DNA of 64,000 nt, from positions 468,562-532,561 of the forward strand of contig CAVQGN010000004.1 in the NCBI GenBank assembly GCA_963712055.1. The letters run 5' to 3'. Position 1 is the stretch's first letter, and each line of letters starts with the position of its first letter. Made by a program: the position numbers and the translations under genes. Origin of the DNA: JAHBVL01 sp963712055. GTDB lineage: Bacteria > Chloroflexota > Chloroflexia > Thermomicrobiales > UBA6265. Below the pieces are notes generated by a model. It made no database searches and was not told the origin of the DNA. It saw only the letters and a list, made by a program, of their open reading frames with translations. Shown in pieces: positions 42,722 to 51,930 of the stretch.

Positions 42722-44260
42722 CTATGCCAAGCTGGTCGATCTGGGTGACTCGATTGCCTGAGCGCTGTAAACCTCTTCGGCATCCTGGTCCTGTGGTAAC
42801 TGTTCTTTCTTCATAAAATGAAGGTACACGATCGCATACGTGACGACAGGCGTCAGATACGCGAAAAACGTATACGGTGCCCACTCGAGCACCGCTATGC
42901 CCAGCGTGCCCGCGAACAGTGCTCCATGAATGTTCCACGGGATGACGTGGGAAATGACCGTCCCGGAATCGGCCATGGCCGAGGTCAGAAGCACCGGCTT
43001 GAGGCGCTGATCGATGTATTCCTGTCGGTACATACGAGACGTCAGGACAATACTGGTATATGGGTCCGCAGTGGCAGCGTTCAACCCGACTGACGTAAGC
43101 ATTGTTGCCAGGATCAAGGAAGCAGAGCCTTTTGTTCGGTTGATTACGGGGGTGATAATCCGGTCTAGCATGCCGGTGTATCCGGTCACTGCGCCAAAAC
43201 TCGCTGCCGTCAGCACCAGCCACACGGTCGTGAGCATGCTGACGCCGCCGCCGCCAGCAAAGAGCGTATCGAGTTGCTCATTGCCACTGTTGAGGCTGAA
43301 GCCGTTGGCCAAGGTGTCGATGCCCACCTTGAGAGCAGCTTCTCCATAGCTGAGACTTGGATCATTGGCAGCGTTTGTGACCAGATCGTGTTGGGTAATG
43401 GCAGCCAGGACGACGGCGTAGACGGCTGACAACATGAGTGATAAAAAGGCCGAAAAACGGAGCATCGAGAGAGCAAAGATCATAATGACCGGCGTGAACG
43501 ACAGTAACGAGATGTTGTAGTACTGTGAAATCGTCGTCTGGACTAGGTCCACGTCAACTGCGGTCGAGTTCGACTCTCCGAAAAACCCCAAAGACAGAAA
43601 CAGCACCGCACTGATCACCCAGGTCGGGATGGCGGTGCGCGTCACCAGTTTCGAGTGTTCGTTGATGGTGAGGCCGCCTACGGAGGCGACGGTCAGGTTG
43701 GCTGTATCTGAAATCGGCGCCACTTTGTTGCCAAAGACCGCACCGGACACTGCTGCTCCGGCCGCTATCGCTGGGTTCACGCCCATGATTGACGCGAGGC
43801 CGACGAAGGCGATGCCAATGGCGCCCACGGTAGTCAGAGAGCTACCCAGGAGCCGGCTCACCACAGAAGCGAGAATGAAGACTGTAACGAAGAAGAATTT
43901 TGGGCTAATCAGCGCCGAACCATAGTAGACAAACGCAGCTACTGAGCCCGACAGATAGAGCGATCCAATGACCGCCCCGATGGCCAAAATGACGAAAACG
44001 GTGCCAATTGTGCCATTGACTCCCGCGGAGATGGCTTGGCTGATCAATGGACCTTTGAATCCATAAAAGTAGGCGACACTTAAGGCAAAGAGTGTGGCCA
44101 GCGTCATACTTATCTGAAGCGGCCCGTCAGCAACCTCACCGCCGAAAAAAGCGACCGAAAGCAAAATCAGAGTGATCATGACGCCCATGACCAGCAGTGA
44201 GGCTGCCATCGAGGGCGTTCGTCCCTGTTCCTCCGGGTTCGGGATTTCTGAGTCGGTCAC
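42722..44260 (-). CDS. Na+/H+ antiporter, NhaC family
   Basis: A 512-residue membrane protein with about eleven hydrophobic segments. NhaC features are GTIGTVFVILAIGAVIGSLYLSG, SSLTTVGAIGIAFVGL, AAGAAVSGAVFGNKVAPISDTANL (the conserved core with NKVAPISDT) and SVGLNAATADPYTSIVLTSRMY. A GTG start at 44260 is chosen because GGAGGG lies five bases upstream; an ATG 15 bp earlier overlaps that site. It exchanges Na+ for protons. Some relatives exchange organic anions or amino acids, which would fit the neighbouring peptidase and exporter (inference). Confidence 0.88.
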   Translation of the reverse strand: MTDSEIPNPEEQGRTPSMAASLLVMGVMITLILLSVAFFGGEVADGPLQISMTLATLFALSVAYFYGFKGPLISQAISAGVNGTIGTVFVILAIGAVIGSLYLSGSVAAFVYYGSALISPKFFFVTVFILASVVSRLLGSSLTTVGAIGIAFVGLASIMGVNPAIAAGAAVSGAVFGNKVAPISDTANLTVASVGGLTINEHSKLVTRTAIPTWVISAVLFLSLGFFGESNSTAVDVDLVQTTISQYYNISLLSFTPVIMIFALSMLRFSAFLSLMLSAVYAVVLAAITQHDLVTNAANDPSLSYGEAALKVGIDTLANGFSLNSGNEQLDTLFAGGGGVSMLTTVWLVLTAASFGAVTGYTGMLDRIITPVINRTKGSASLILATMLTSVGLNAATADPYTSIVLTSRMYRQEYIDQRLKPVLLTSAMADSGTVISHVIPWNIHGALFAGTLGIAVLEWAPYTFFAYLTPVVTYAIVYLHFMKKEQLPQDQDAEEVYSAQAIESPRSTSLA

Positions 44261-44630
44261 TGAGACCCTCCACATTCCACTACAACGTGACGCTAATCAA
44301 CGTTGCGATGCTCCACGAGCATCTTTTCCGCGACGCTGTCGAAGCTGTGCGGGTTTCACGGGTCAAGAGCGAGATGGCTGAAATCTGGCGAAAAGTGATT
44401 ACCGCAATCTCATCGAAGCAACCGGCTGGGACACGAACAATGTTCGCGCGCCAAAATCATAGTGGCTACCTTCGTGACGGCGCAACCCTTTGTTCACCTT
44501 CGAAACAGCACGCCATCGCGACCCGGCCACCGAACGCTTTCCAGAAGTGGCATCCTTGATGACAGTGGGTGACTGGCTATCGCTCACTCTCCATTATTGA
44601 CTTGGCGGCGCGGAAGAAAAGGACACAAAC
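44261..44630. other. Divergent intergenic region between the NhaC and TetR genes
   Basis: 370 bp that must hold both promoters. I see no clear -35/-10 pair and no strong palindrome matching that at 46967-46987. Confidence 0.35.
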
Positions 44631-45368
44631 GTGACTGAAAGTCAAAAACGTGGCCCTCGGGCGGCCAAGTCGCAAGTCGGATCGTTGGACTGGTGGCGCC
44701 AACGATACCGGAATGAGGCAAACACGAGTTCGAACCTGAATCGAGAGATGGTCGTCGAAGCCGCTCTGCAGATCGTTGACAGTGACGGACTGGCTGCACT
44801 CACGATGCGTCGTCTAGCGAACATGCTCGGGACAGGGGCGTCGACCCTTTACAACCAGATTGGCGGCGTGGCGGAAGTGTATCTCCTCCTCGCCGACCGG
44901 ATTGTCCACGAAGTGCGGTTTCCGGCTCCGTCTGGCGATTGGAAGACAGATGCCCGAATTGTTGCGGAATCCTATTGGGAGGTTCTGATGGAACATCCAA
45001 ATATCGTTCCGCTCCTGAGAAACACGCCGTTGCTGGGTCGTGAAACGATGAGAGCGAGAGATCAAGGAATGGCGATGCTCATTGCTGGAGGTCTTAGCCC
45101 TCAGCAAGCAACCGATACGTACGTCGTGCTTGGCTATTTCGTAGCTGGTCTGGCCCTCATGAGTACGAATGGTGCAGCTCGGACTCCGGCGACGCTTGAT
45201 GACATCCGTGCCTTCATCGACGAACTCGACGCAACTGAATTTCCGGTCGTTTCTCAATATGCAACGGAGTTTACGAAACGAGACGTGAATGCTCAGTTCG
45301 AGCTGGGACTGAACGCCTTACTCGATGGTTTGGAGGTTCAGTTTTCAAAATCCAGTAATCCGAACTAG
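44631..45368 (+). CDS. TetR family transcriptional regulator
   Basis: A 245-residue protein with a GTG start. A basic N-terminal arm leads into a TetR helix-turn-helix (MVVEAALQIVDSDGLAALTMRRLANMLGTGASTLYNQIGGVAEVYLLLADRI, about residues 40-90). The C-terminal ligand domain resembles the TetR_C family (PNIVPLLRNTPLLGRETMRARDQGMAML, GYFVAGLALM). It likely represses a transporter or enzyme gene nearby; the NhaC gene is divergent and the ThrE gene convergent. A candidate operator lies at 46967. Confidence 0.88.
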   Translation: MTESQKRGPRAAKSQVGSLDWWRQRYRNEANTSSNLNREMVVEAALQIVDSDGLAALTMRRLANMLGTGASTLYNQIGGVAEVYLLLADRIVHEVRFPAPSGDWKTDARIVAESYWEVLMEHPNIVPLLRNTPLLGRETMRARDQGMAMLIAGGLSPQQATDTYVVLGYFVAGLALMSTNGAARTPATLDDIRAFIDELDATEFPVVSQYATEFTKRDVNAQFELGLNALLDGLEVQFSKSSNPN

Positions 45369-45397
45369 CGTTGCCAATTGGAAGGAACGAGGGACGG

Positions 45398-46675
45398 TCA
45401 GGAGGTCGAACTCCGTGTTCGCCGGCGGCCGATAGAACTCGAGGCCGTGTACAGGTTTCTGCCAATGGCAAGGCCAAGACTGACGCCTCCTGCAATCGCG
45501 AGTGAAATCTTGAGCGCGCTCGCAAGCGAATCACTTGGCTGACCGAGCGCGATCGCCAGCATCCCCTGATAGAGACCATAACCGGGTACAAGAGGGAGGA
45601 TCGCTACGCCTGTGTAGACGCTGGCTGAACCTCCCTGAATAGACGCAACGACGACACCGAGGAAGCTAACGACGACAGCCGCGAGTAAGTAGGATGTCCA
45701 CGCTGAGTTGGTTGCCGAGGACCCAGTCAACTGAACGATGAACCAGCCGAAACTCGCGATGGCGACCGTTGGGACCAGACGATCACGGGGCATTCCCCAG
45801 GCAACCGCAATACCCAGCACGCCGACACCTGCCGCCGCAATCGACAGCGCGACCGATGACGTCAGCGGTTCAACGTTGGCGTCGACACCAAGCCCTGCTC
45901 CTACCTTACCTCCCACGAGCACCCCTAACGCCAACGTTCCAGCGGTCAGCAAGGCCTCACCTGCCCGAGCCATGGCCGACACGGGTGAATTGGCCAACCA
46001 ATCGATGACACTCGAGACGAGTGCTCGACCAGGCAGAAACACGAACAGTCCACCGACCATTGCGGCGGCGACAGCGAAGGAGAGACCTGCTGCCGCCAGA
46101 ATGTTAGGCACGGCAGCCAAGATCAGAGCGGCAATGAACGTGCCAGAAATCGTTGGCAGCTGAAAACGCCGCACAAGTGAGTCGATCGGAAACACCATGA
46201 GTGTAGCGAGAAGCGCCACGAAGATCGTGAGCAGATCAAGACCGTTGAGAAAAACGACCCAGCCGGCGACGGATACCAGGATGGCGATGCGGGCGCCCCG
46301 CACTGAAGCGGCCTCTTTGGTCTTCAAGATCCTAAGTTGTTCCCACGCGGATTCGAGATCAAGCGTCCCGGCTTCGACCATGTCTAGCAGAGCAGTCGTT
46401 TCGGACAGTCGCTCAAGTCTTGGTTCGGCGATTTGAATTTCCCGCATGTATGTCAGGGGTTCACGCTGGCTGTCTGGCCAGTCGCTCAAAACGATGCTGC
46501 TCAAAGTTGCGTCTATTGAACACGCTGGAAGGCCGACGGATGGACAGAACTGGACGAGCCGACCAACGACCTCGCTGACCGATGTGCTCGACTCCAGCAT
46601 CATCTCCCCGGCTTCAGCGACAAACCGCATAGCAAGGAGACGATCGTGTTGAGGATCGCCGTGAGATTCACTCAT
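45398..46675 (-). CDS. Threonine/serine exporter family protein (ThrE-like)
   Basis: A 425-residue protein. The N-terminal cytosolic domain (about residues 1-130: RFVAEAGEMMLESSTSVSEVVGRLVQFC...SIDATLSSIVLS, then a helical segment) and about ten membrane helices match the fused ThrE outline (DUF1212 plus DUF3815). Helix content includes VFPIDSLVRRFQLPTISGTFIAALI and GVAILPLVPGYGLYQGMLAIA. Such proteins export threonine and serine or related small amino acids. The stop lies 29 bp from the convergent TetR stop. Confidence 0.87.
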   Translation of the reverse strand: MSESHGDPQHDRLLAMRFVAEAGEMMLESSTSVSEVVGRLVQFCPSVGLPACSIDATLSSIVLSDWPDSQREPLTYMREIQIAEPRLERLSETTALLDMVEAGTLDLESAWEQLRILKTKEAASVRGARIAILVSVAGWVVFLNGLDLLTIFVALLATLMVFPIDSLVRRFQLPTISGTFIAALILAAVPNILAAAGLSFAVAAAMVGGLFVFLPGRALVSSVIDWLANSPVSAMARAGEALLTAGTLALGVLVGGKVGAGLGVDANVEPLTSSVALSIAAAGVGVLGIAVAWGMPRDRLVPTVAIASFGWFIVQLTGSSATNSAWTSYLLAAVVVSFLGVVVASIQGGSASVYTGVAILPLVPGYGLYQGMLAIALGQPSDSLASALKISLAIAGGVSLGLAIGRNLYTASSSIGRRRTRSSTS

Positions 46676-47067
46676 TGAAGGCCTTTCGACGTCCAGCTCT
46701 TGAGTCTGCCTGGCGGCTTGGATAGACCAACCGAATCTCCCCGACGAAGGCCAGGCATCGACCTCTGAGGGATATCATCCAGGTTGAGACAGCCGGAATT
46801 GCTCAGGCGACGTATCTTGCGGAACGCGCAGTTTCGACGCGACGCTGGTGGACCACCATACCAGTTTTTTCACAACAATCGGCTTTGGATGCATGGGGCG
46901 CACCGTCTCCGCACCCGATTCGAACACGAGCATCTCACCGTCACCGATCGTCGCAAATTGGCAATCACACTCAACCTAGGTTAGAGTGAAGAAATTGAAG
47001 ATGAAGAGCAGACATGAGCTCTACCTTCAAGGCGGAGCTCTTTAGGACAACTTCAGGAGATAAGGCT
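46676..47067. other. Intergenic region upstream of the C45 gene
   Basis: Contains the promoter and palindrome described at 46957-46987 and a leader of about 75 nt. No other gene is supported. Confidence 0.5.
46957..46987 (+). promoter_or_regulatory. Promoter with palindromic operator before the C45 gene
   Basis: -35 TTGGCA (46957-46962), an 18-bp spacer, and -10 TAGAGT (46981-46986). The spacer and -10 are covered by a near-perfect palindrome CACTC-AACCTAGGTT-AGAGTG (46967-46987). This is typical of a TetR-type operator that blocks polymerase. Confidence 0.6.
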
Positions 47068-48303
47068 ATGGCGATTTTGAAGAACGAACCCATTTTTCCT
47101 TTCGCGGAGGGAAACTATGCGAAACCACATCACATTGTCATTTCAGGAAGCGACGAGGAAATAGGCTACGAATTAGCTTCTCTCGCGAAAGAAAAGTATG
47201 ACTGCAAACTCGAGAAATATGATGATCCGATCTATGGCGAAGCACGCAGGGAATTTTTCAAGCGCAGCTGGCCGGAAATGAACGAACGCTCCAAGGGCAT
47301 TCGTCGCGCCTTTGACCTGGCGGAAGATGATAATGTCCACGACGCCTGCAGTCTGCCGTACGACGTTTACGACAGTATCCGGGGCCAGGCACTCTCTTTC
47401 GCCTCCTGCTCAGGGCTCGTGTTACCTATTGAGAAGAGCGACACACACAATGGTGTGTATACCGCCCGCAACCACGACCTGTGGCCACTACCGGCTTGGA
47501 GTACCATTCTCGGCAAGACGCCACCTGAGGGCGCCTATGGTGCCGAAGAGCGGGCCAATGTCATCGAGTCTCACCCCGACAAAGGCTACAAGAACATCCT
47601 GGTCGGCGGCCATGACCTCCTGACTCCATTCATCGACGGCATCAATGAGAAGGGGCTGTATTTCTCAACCTTCGCCGATCCAAATGGCGTAGGCGAAGGT
47701 GCCTCGCCTATGGCTGGGGGTACAATCAACGGTTTATCTGACGTGCAGCTTGGTGCGTACCTTCTCAGCAATTGTGCCACCGTGAAGGAAGCCAAGAAGG
47801 CAATCCTTGCCTCTCGTGTGATTCAGGTTGGTATGTGTATCCATGTGCTCATTGCTGATCGTCATGGGGATGCCACCGTTTTCGAGATTGACAAACTATC
47901 CCAGGCTTACGTCTTTGTCGATCGCAAGCCGGGCGAACCGCTCTTCTGCACCAATCATCCGTTGCATAACTACCCCGATCCCAGCACCTACCCGGCCTAT
48001 GGGGAGGATGCGGAGCACAATACCTTCTTCCGAATGAATCTTTTAAACAAGACCTATGCAGGTATGGAGGCTCCGTTCAAAAAATCAGATGCTGAAGAAT
48101 TGGTGAATGTCGTTCATTGTGCATTCGTAGATGACAAGAAAGCTGAAGCAGCCATTGAAGAACGCACATTGATAAATACGAATTGTGATCTATCCAAACC
48201 TGAAATCACAGTTCGTTTTTATTTGGGTGACGAAGGTGAAATTCCTGGAACAAACCACATCAAAACACGCATGAGTGAACCTTTTACCTTTGGTTTTGAC
48301 TAA
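47068..48303 (+). CDS. C45 family Ntn-hydrolase (acyl-CoA:6-aminopenicillanate acyltransferase-like)
   Basis: A 411-residue protein. The ATG at 47068 is preferred over one at 47014 because AGGAG sits eight bases upstream. The likely self-processing nucleophile is the Cys in SFASCSGLVLP, followed by HNGVYTARNHDLWPLP, as in C45 proteins and linear-amide hydrolases. Also visible are GLYFSTFADP and GMCIHVLIADRHGDATVFEI. Such enzymes cleave or transfer acyl groups on amides. Codons are rich in A/T (for example aaagaaaagtatgactgc), unlike neighbours outside the island. Confidence 0.83.
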   Translation: MAILKNEPIFPFAEGNYAKPHHIVISGSDEEIGYELASLAKEKYDCKLEKYDDPIYGEARREFFKRSWPEMNERSKGIRRAFDLAEDDNVHDACSLPYDVYDSIRGQALSFASCSGLVLPIEKSDTHNGVYTARNHDLWPLPAWSTILGKTPPEGAYGAEERANVIESHPDKGYKNILVGGHDLLTPFIDGINEKGLYFSTFADPNGVGEGASPMAGGTINGLSDVQLGAYLLSNCATVKEAKKAILASRVIQVGMCIHVLIADRHGDATVFEIDKLSQAYVFVDRKPGEPLFCTNHPLHNYPDPSTYPAYGEDAEHNTFFRMNLLNKTYAGMEAPFKKSDAEELVNVVHCAFVDDKKAEAAIEERTLINTNCDLSKPEITVRFYLGDEGEIPGTNHIKTRMSEPFTFGFD

Positions 48304-48336
48304 ATAGCGACAAGCAAATTGGGATTCGCGTCCAAA
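48304..48336. other. Junction between C45 gene and duplicated block
   Basis: 33 bp between the C45 stop and the first base similar to 50096. This is the right border of the A/T-rich codon region. Confidence 0.4.
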
Positions 48337-48792
48337 TGTGTGGGCCAGGCGGTGCTTCAGCACGAACACTGTCATCCCGAACGCGGTGAGCGCTCACTCC
48401 AGGTCCAGTTCCGACTCTCCGGTGGTATGCCATCGTCTGGATAGATTGCGAACACACCGGACGCAACGGTGGAGCGTCGCCTTGATCGGTCGGCATTGTT
48501 GTCGTCCTTCGAGGCGATCTTCGCCTGGGCTAGACCGGCGGTCGGCGCAGATGCCACTCCTGCGACTGCTCATAGGCGTGCGCGACGCCGAGCAGGGTGG
48601 CTTCGTCGAAATGACGGGCGAAAAACTGGAGTCCGACCGGCAATCCCTCGGAAAAACCGCACGGAACCGAGATGCCCGGGATACCGGCCATGTTTGCTGG
48701 AATCGTGAAAACGTCGGCGAGGTACATCTGGTAGGGATCGTCGGTGCGTGCGCCGATCGGAAACGCGACGGTGGGGGAGGTTGGCGCAACGA
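48337..48792 (-). pseudogene. Degenerate partial duplicate of the esterase and gatA 3' region
   Basis: Two blocks match the intact region at high identity: 48337-48390 with 50096-50139 and 48392-48792 with 50338-50729. The 198 bp between the two blocks in the intact copy are missing. It carries a truncated middle of the esterase (MTVFVLKHRLAHT), the esterase start (MPTDQGDAP) in a shifted frame, and the gatA C-terminus (48530-48727; MYLADVFTIPANMAGIPGIS). Beyond 48792 the sequence is unrelated to gatA. Confidence 0.85.
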
Positions 48793-48897
48793 GGTCCTGG
48801 ACTTTCTCATATAGGTCGATGTCGCCAAACGCAATAAGCGCGCCCGTGTCAGTCCCTCTCGGGTTGTCCGAAAGGTGTAACCCCCACGCTGTCGCCG

Positions 48898-49263
48898 CTA
48901 GTTCATCAGACTCGAGCGACCCTCAGGCGTCGGCAACGCTTCGAAGTGGTCAATCAGCAGCATCTTTCCCTTCGCGTCCGGTACGGGCATACCAGCGACG
49001 GGAGTCGCCCAGAGCATTCGCAATTCATCAAAGCATCCGCCGCCCGATTTCTTGATGGCTTCGGAAAGCGGTCGGCGGCAGTTCGCAGAGAGTCCTACGG
49101 ATTTTCCAGAACCTACCTCAGCGGCATGCATCAGTAGCCGCCGGGCTCGATCGGTGTCGCGCACCAGTAGCAGTGGTATATCCCCGCCGAGGTATTCGGA
49201 CCATGCGGCTATGACGCCTGGCAGGTCAGTTTCGTCGACGTCACTGTCTGGCGGAAGTTCCAA
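48898..49263 (-). CDS. Hypothetical protein or gene fragment, 121 aa
   Basis: Frame with a TTG start reading MELPPDSDVDETDLPGVIAAWSEYLGG...LLVRDTDRARRLLMHAAEVGSGKSVGLSANCRRPLSEAIKKSGG. Composition is protein-like, with an alpha-beta pattern. The opening phrase is reminiscent of the N-terminal part of fold-type I aminotransferases, but I cannot place it. The neighbourhood is full of gene remnants, so it may be one too. Confidence 0.35.
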   Translation of the reverse strand: MELPPDSDVDETDLPGVIAAWSEYLGGDIPLLLVRDTDRARRLLMHAAEVGSGKSVGLSANCRRPLSEAIKKSGGGCFDELRMLWATPVAGMPVPDAKGKMLLIDHFEALPTPEGRSSLMN

Positions 49264-49530
49264 CGACTGGGAAAGCGAAGGCCTGGGTGGGTAGTTTGCT
49301 TGCCGAACCGGCTGCAGGCGTTCAATGCCCAGCGTTCAGAAATCACCGAGCCACTGATTCATCCAGGTATCTCGATCGAAGGTCACGTTCGGACCGATCC
49401 TTTCCATTCTTGGCGGAACCAGATCCGTGCCGATGCAGCACCGATTGAATGCCGACTACATTAATCGGAATTAGTCTATGCGAACCTGCGACGAGCAGCA
49501 ATGACTGTGCTAGTTCGTTGAAAATGGCAT
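49264..49530. other. Intergenic stretch
   Basis: No supported gene or strong regulatory pattern. Confidence 0.35.
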
Positions 49531-50433
49531 CTAGTTTACGAGAGCCTGGGCTCTGAGCCAGTTGACGAACAGGTCGAACCATTGCCACGTCTGGGGATCT
49601 TGCCTTCGCATTCCAAAGCCGTGCTGGCCACCGCTAAAGATGTGGAGCTCGGCTTGGTTGCCAGCATTGCGCCAGGCCTGATAGAGCGCTGCGGTTGAAC
49701 CGGGCAGCACCAGCGTGTCACCATCTGCGGCCGCCAGAAAAAGGGGAGGAACATCCGAGGGAACCGTCAAACCCCGGCGATAAGCGGGATAGATTCCGGC
49801 TGCAAAATCGGGGCGACTCTCTTCGTCATACTCTGAGGCTGCAGCTAGCGCTACGCCACCACCTGCGGAGAAGCCGGCTATCCCGATTCGATCTGGATCA
49901 ATGTCGAACTGGTCGGCGTTCTGTCGCACCCAGCGGAGCGCCTGCTGACCATCGCGCTCCGCCCACACCCGGGCTTGTTCCATTTCAGGAGTGCCAACCG
50001 GTGGAAACGTTTCAGCCAGATCAACTTTCGGCAGCCGCGCTCCCATCTCGTCGTAAAACCTTGTCATCCCGGCTTCCGTCTCGGGTGTGTGGGCCAGCCG
50101 GTACTTCAGCACGAACACCGTCATCCCGAGCGCTGTGAGAGGACGAGCGACGTCGAAGCCCTCGTGTTCCATCATCAGCAGATAGAACGCTCCGCCGGGA
50201 GCGATGATGATTGAGGCGCCAGTTGCGATAGCCGGTTCAGGACGGAATACGGTCACGGTCGGCTTCGCGACATTGTGAACGATGGTTGTTGGCGCTGAGT
50301 CGAAGCGATTCGGGACCTGCATTGCGTGCTCACTCCAGGTCCAGTTCCGACTCTCCGGTGGTATGCCATCGTCTGGATAGATCGCGAACACACCGGACGC
50401 ATCGCGTGGAGCGTCGCCTTGATCGGTCGGCAT
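49531..50433 (-). CDS. Alpha/beta hydrolase (esterase, BD-FAE/dienelactone-hydrolase-like)
   Basis: A 300-residue protein. Features: SIIIAPGGAFYLLMMEHEG (oxyanion region, HGGG-type replaced by PGGA), the catalytic Ser in IGIAGFSAGGGVALAAA, Asp in LFLAAADGDTLV, and His in FSGGQHGFGM. It has no signal peptide. It is probably an acetyl-ester or lactone hydrolase. It follows gatA on the same strand by 33 bp. Parts of it are repeated, decayed, at 48337-48500. Confidence 0.87.
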   Translation of the reverse strand: MPTDQGDAPRDASGVFAIYPDDGIPPESRNWTWSEHAMQVPNRFDSAPTTIVHNVAKPTVTVFRPEPAIATGASIIIAPGGAFYLLMMEHEGFDVARPLTALGMTVFVLKYRLAHTPETEAGMTRFYDEMGARLPKVDLAETFPPVGTPEMEQARVWAERDGQQALRWVRQNADQFDIDPDRIGIAGFSAGGGVALAAASEYDEESRPDFAAGIYPAYRRGLTVPSDVPPLFLAAADGDTLVLPGSTAALYQAWRNAGNQAELHIFSGGQHGFGMRRQDPQTWQWFDLFVNWLRAQALVN

Positions 50434-50466
50434 TGTTGTCGTCCTTCGAGGCGATCTTCGCCTGGG

Positions 50467-51930
50467 CTAGACCGGTGGTCGGCGTAGATGCCAATCCTGC
50501 GACTGCTCGTAGGCGTGCGCCACGCTGAGCAGGGTGACTTCGTCGAAATGACGGGCGAAAAACTGGAGTCCGACCGGCAATCCCTCGGAAAAACCGCACG
50601 GTACCGAGATGCCGGGGATACCGGCCATGTTTGCTGGAATCGTGAAAACGTCGGCGAGGTACATCTGGTAGGGATCGTCGGTGCGTGCGCCGATCGGAAA
50701 CGCGACGGTGGGGGAGGTCGGCGCGACGATGACGTCGACCTGCGTAAACGCTGTGGTCGAAGTCCTGTTTCAGCAGCGTTCGCACCTTCTGTGCTTTGAC
50801 ATAATAGGCGTCGTAGTAGCCAGAACTGAGAGCGTAGGTGCCGAGCATGATCCGCCGTTTGACCTCAGGTCCGAACCCCTGGCCGCGGGTTTGCTCGTAC
50901 ATTTCGCGGATCGAGTCGGACTCGATCGACATCCCGTATCTGACGCCGTCGAAGCGGGAGAGATTTGCGCTTGCTTCGGCTGGAGCGGTGATGTAGTAGG
51001 TCGGCAGGGCGTATTTCGTGTGCGGCAAGGAGACCGGCACGACTTCCGCGCCCAGCGCAACGAGTTGCGTCGACCGCGCTATCGACCGCTGCCTTGACTC
51101 CTGGTTCCATTCCTTCGACGTTGTATTCCTGCGCCAAGCCGATCCTGACGCCTTTCAGATCGCTCCGGAACGAGTCACGATAGGAGGGCACGGGCAGGGG
51201 AGAGGAGGTTGCGTCGTGGGGATCGGCCCCAGCGATGGCTTCGAGCATAATCGCGGCATCTTCCACCGTGCGGGCAAACGGACCAATTTGATCGAGACTG
51301 CTGCCGAAGGCAATCAGACCGTAGCGGGACACGCGACCATAGGTCGGTTTCAGGCCGACGATGCCGCAAAACCCGGCCGGTTGACGGATCGAACCACCGG
51401 TGTCGGAACCGAGGCTCAACATCGCTTCGCCAGCGGCAACTGCTGCCGCTGGACCGCCCGATGAACCACCGGGAACGCGGTCGAGATCCCATGGGTTGTG
51501 AGTCATGAAAAACGACGAATTCTCCGTAGAAGATCCCATGGCGAACTCGTCAGTATTCGCTTTGCCAACGAAGACAGCGCCCTGATCACGCAACCTCGCG
51601 ACGACCGTGGCGTCAAAGGGCGACATGAACTGTCCCGAGTATCTGCGAACCGGCGGTTGTTGGGGCGTCGGTGGTGACCAGCACATCCTTGAGCGAGACT
51701 GGGATCCCGGTCATCGGTTTGGCGTTGTCGGCAGCGATCAGGTCGTCAGCCCGTTTGGCTTGTTTCCGGGCGACATCGGCGGTGACTTCGATATGGGCAT
51801 GGATCGATGGTTCGAGTGTTGCGATCCGCTCGAGGGTCGCTTCGGTGAGTTCGACGGCCGAGAGTTCTTTGCTGTCTAGCAGTGTTCTGGTTTCGGCTGC
51901 GGTCAGCCAGGCGAGAGCGGAGTCGGTCAT
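50467..51930 (-). CDS. gatA: Aspartyl/glutamyl-tRNA(Asn/Gln) amidotransferase subunit A (three frameshifts)
   Basis: Amidase subunit of GatCAB, which converts Glu-tRNA(Gln) to Gln-tRNA(Gln). The protein is recognisable end to end: LDSKELSAVELTEATLERI and GIPVSLKDVL (first catalytic Lys), then VPGGSSGGPAAAVAAGEAMLSLGSDTGGSIRQPAGFCGIVGLKPTYGRVSRYGL (Ser-Ser-Lys triad). After those come LPTYYITAPAEASANLSRFDGVRYG and the C-terminal ANMAGIPGISVPCGFSEGLPVGLQF. The frame breaks near 51635, 51068 and 50755, each repaired by removing one base. The start overlaps gatC. It is either a pseudogene or a poorly sequenced essential gene. Confidence 0.88.

Noticed and set aside
40634..48303. tRNA-Lys as integration site of an integrative element
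   Set aside because: The island lies on the 5' side of the tRNA, no integrase is present, and I could not find a repeat of the tRNA 3' end at the far border.
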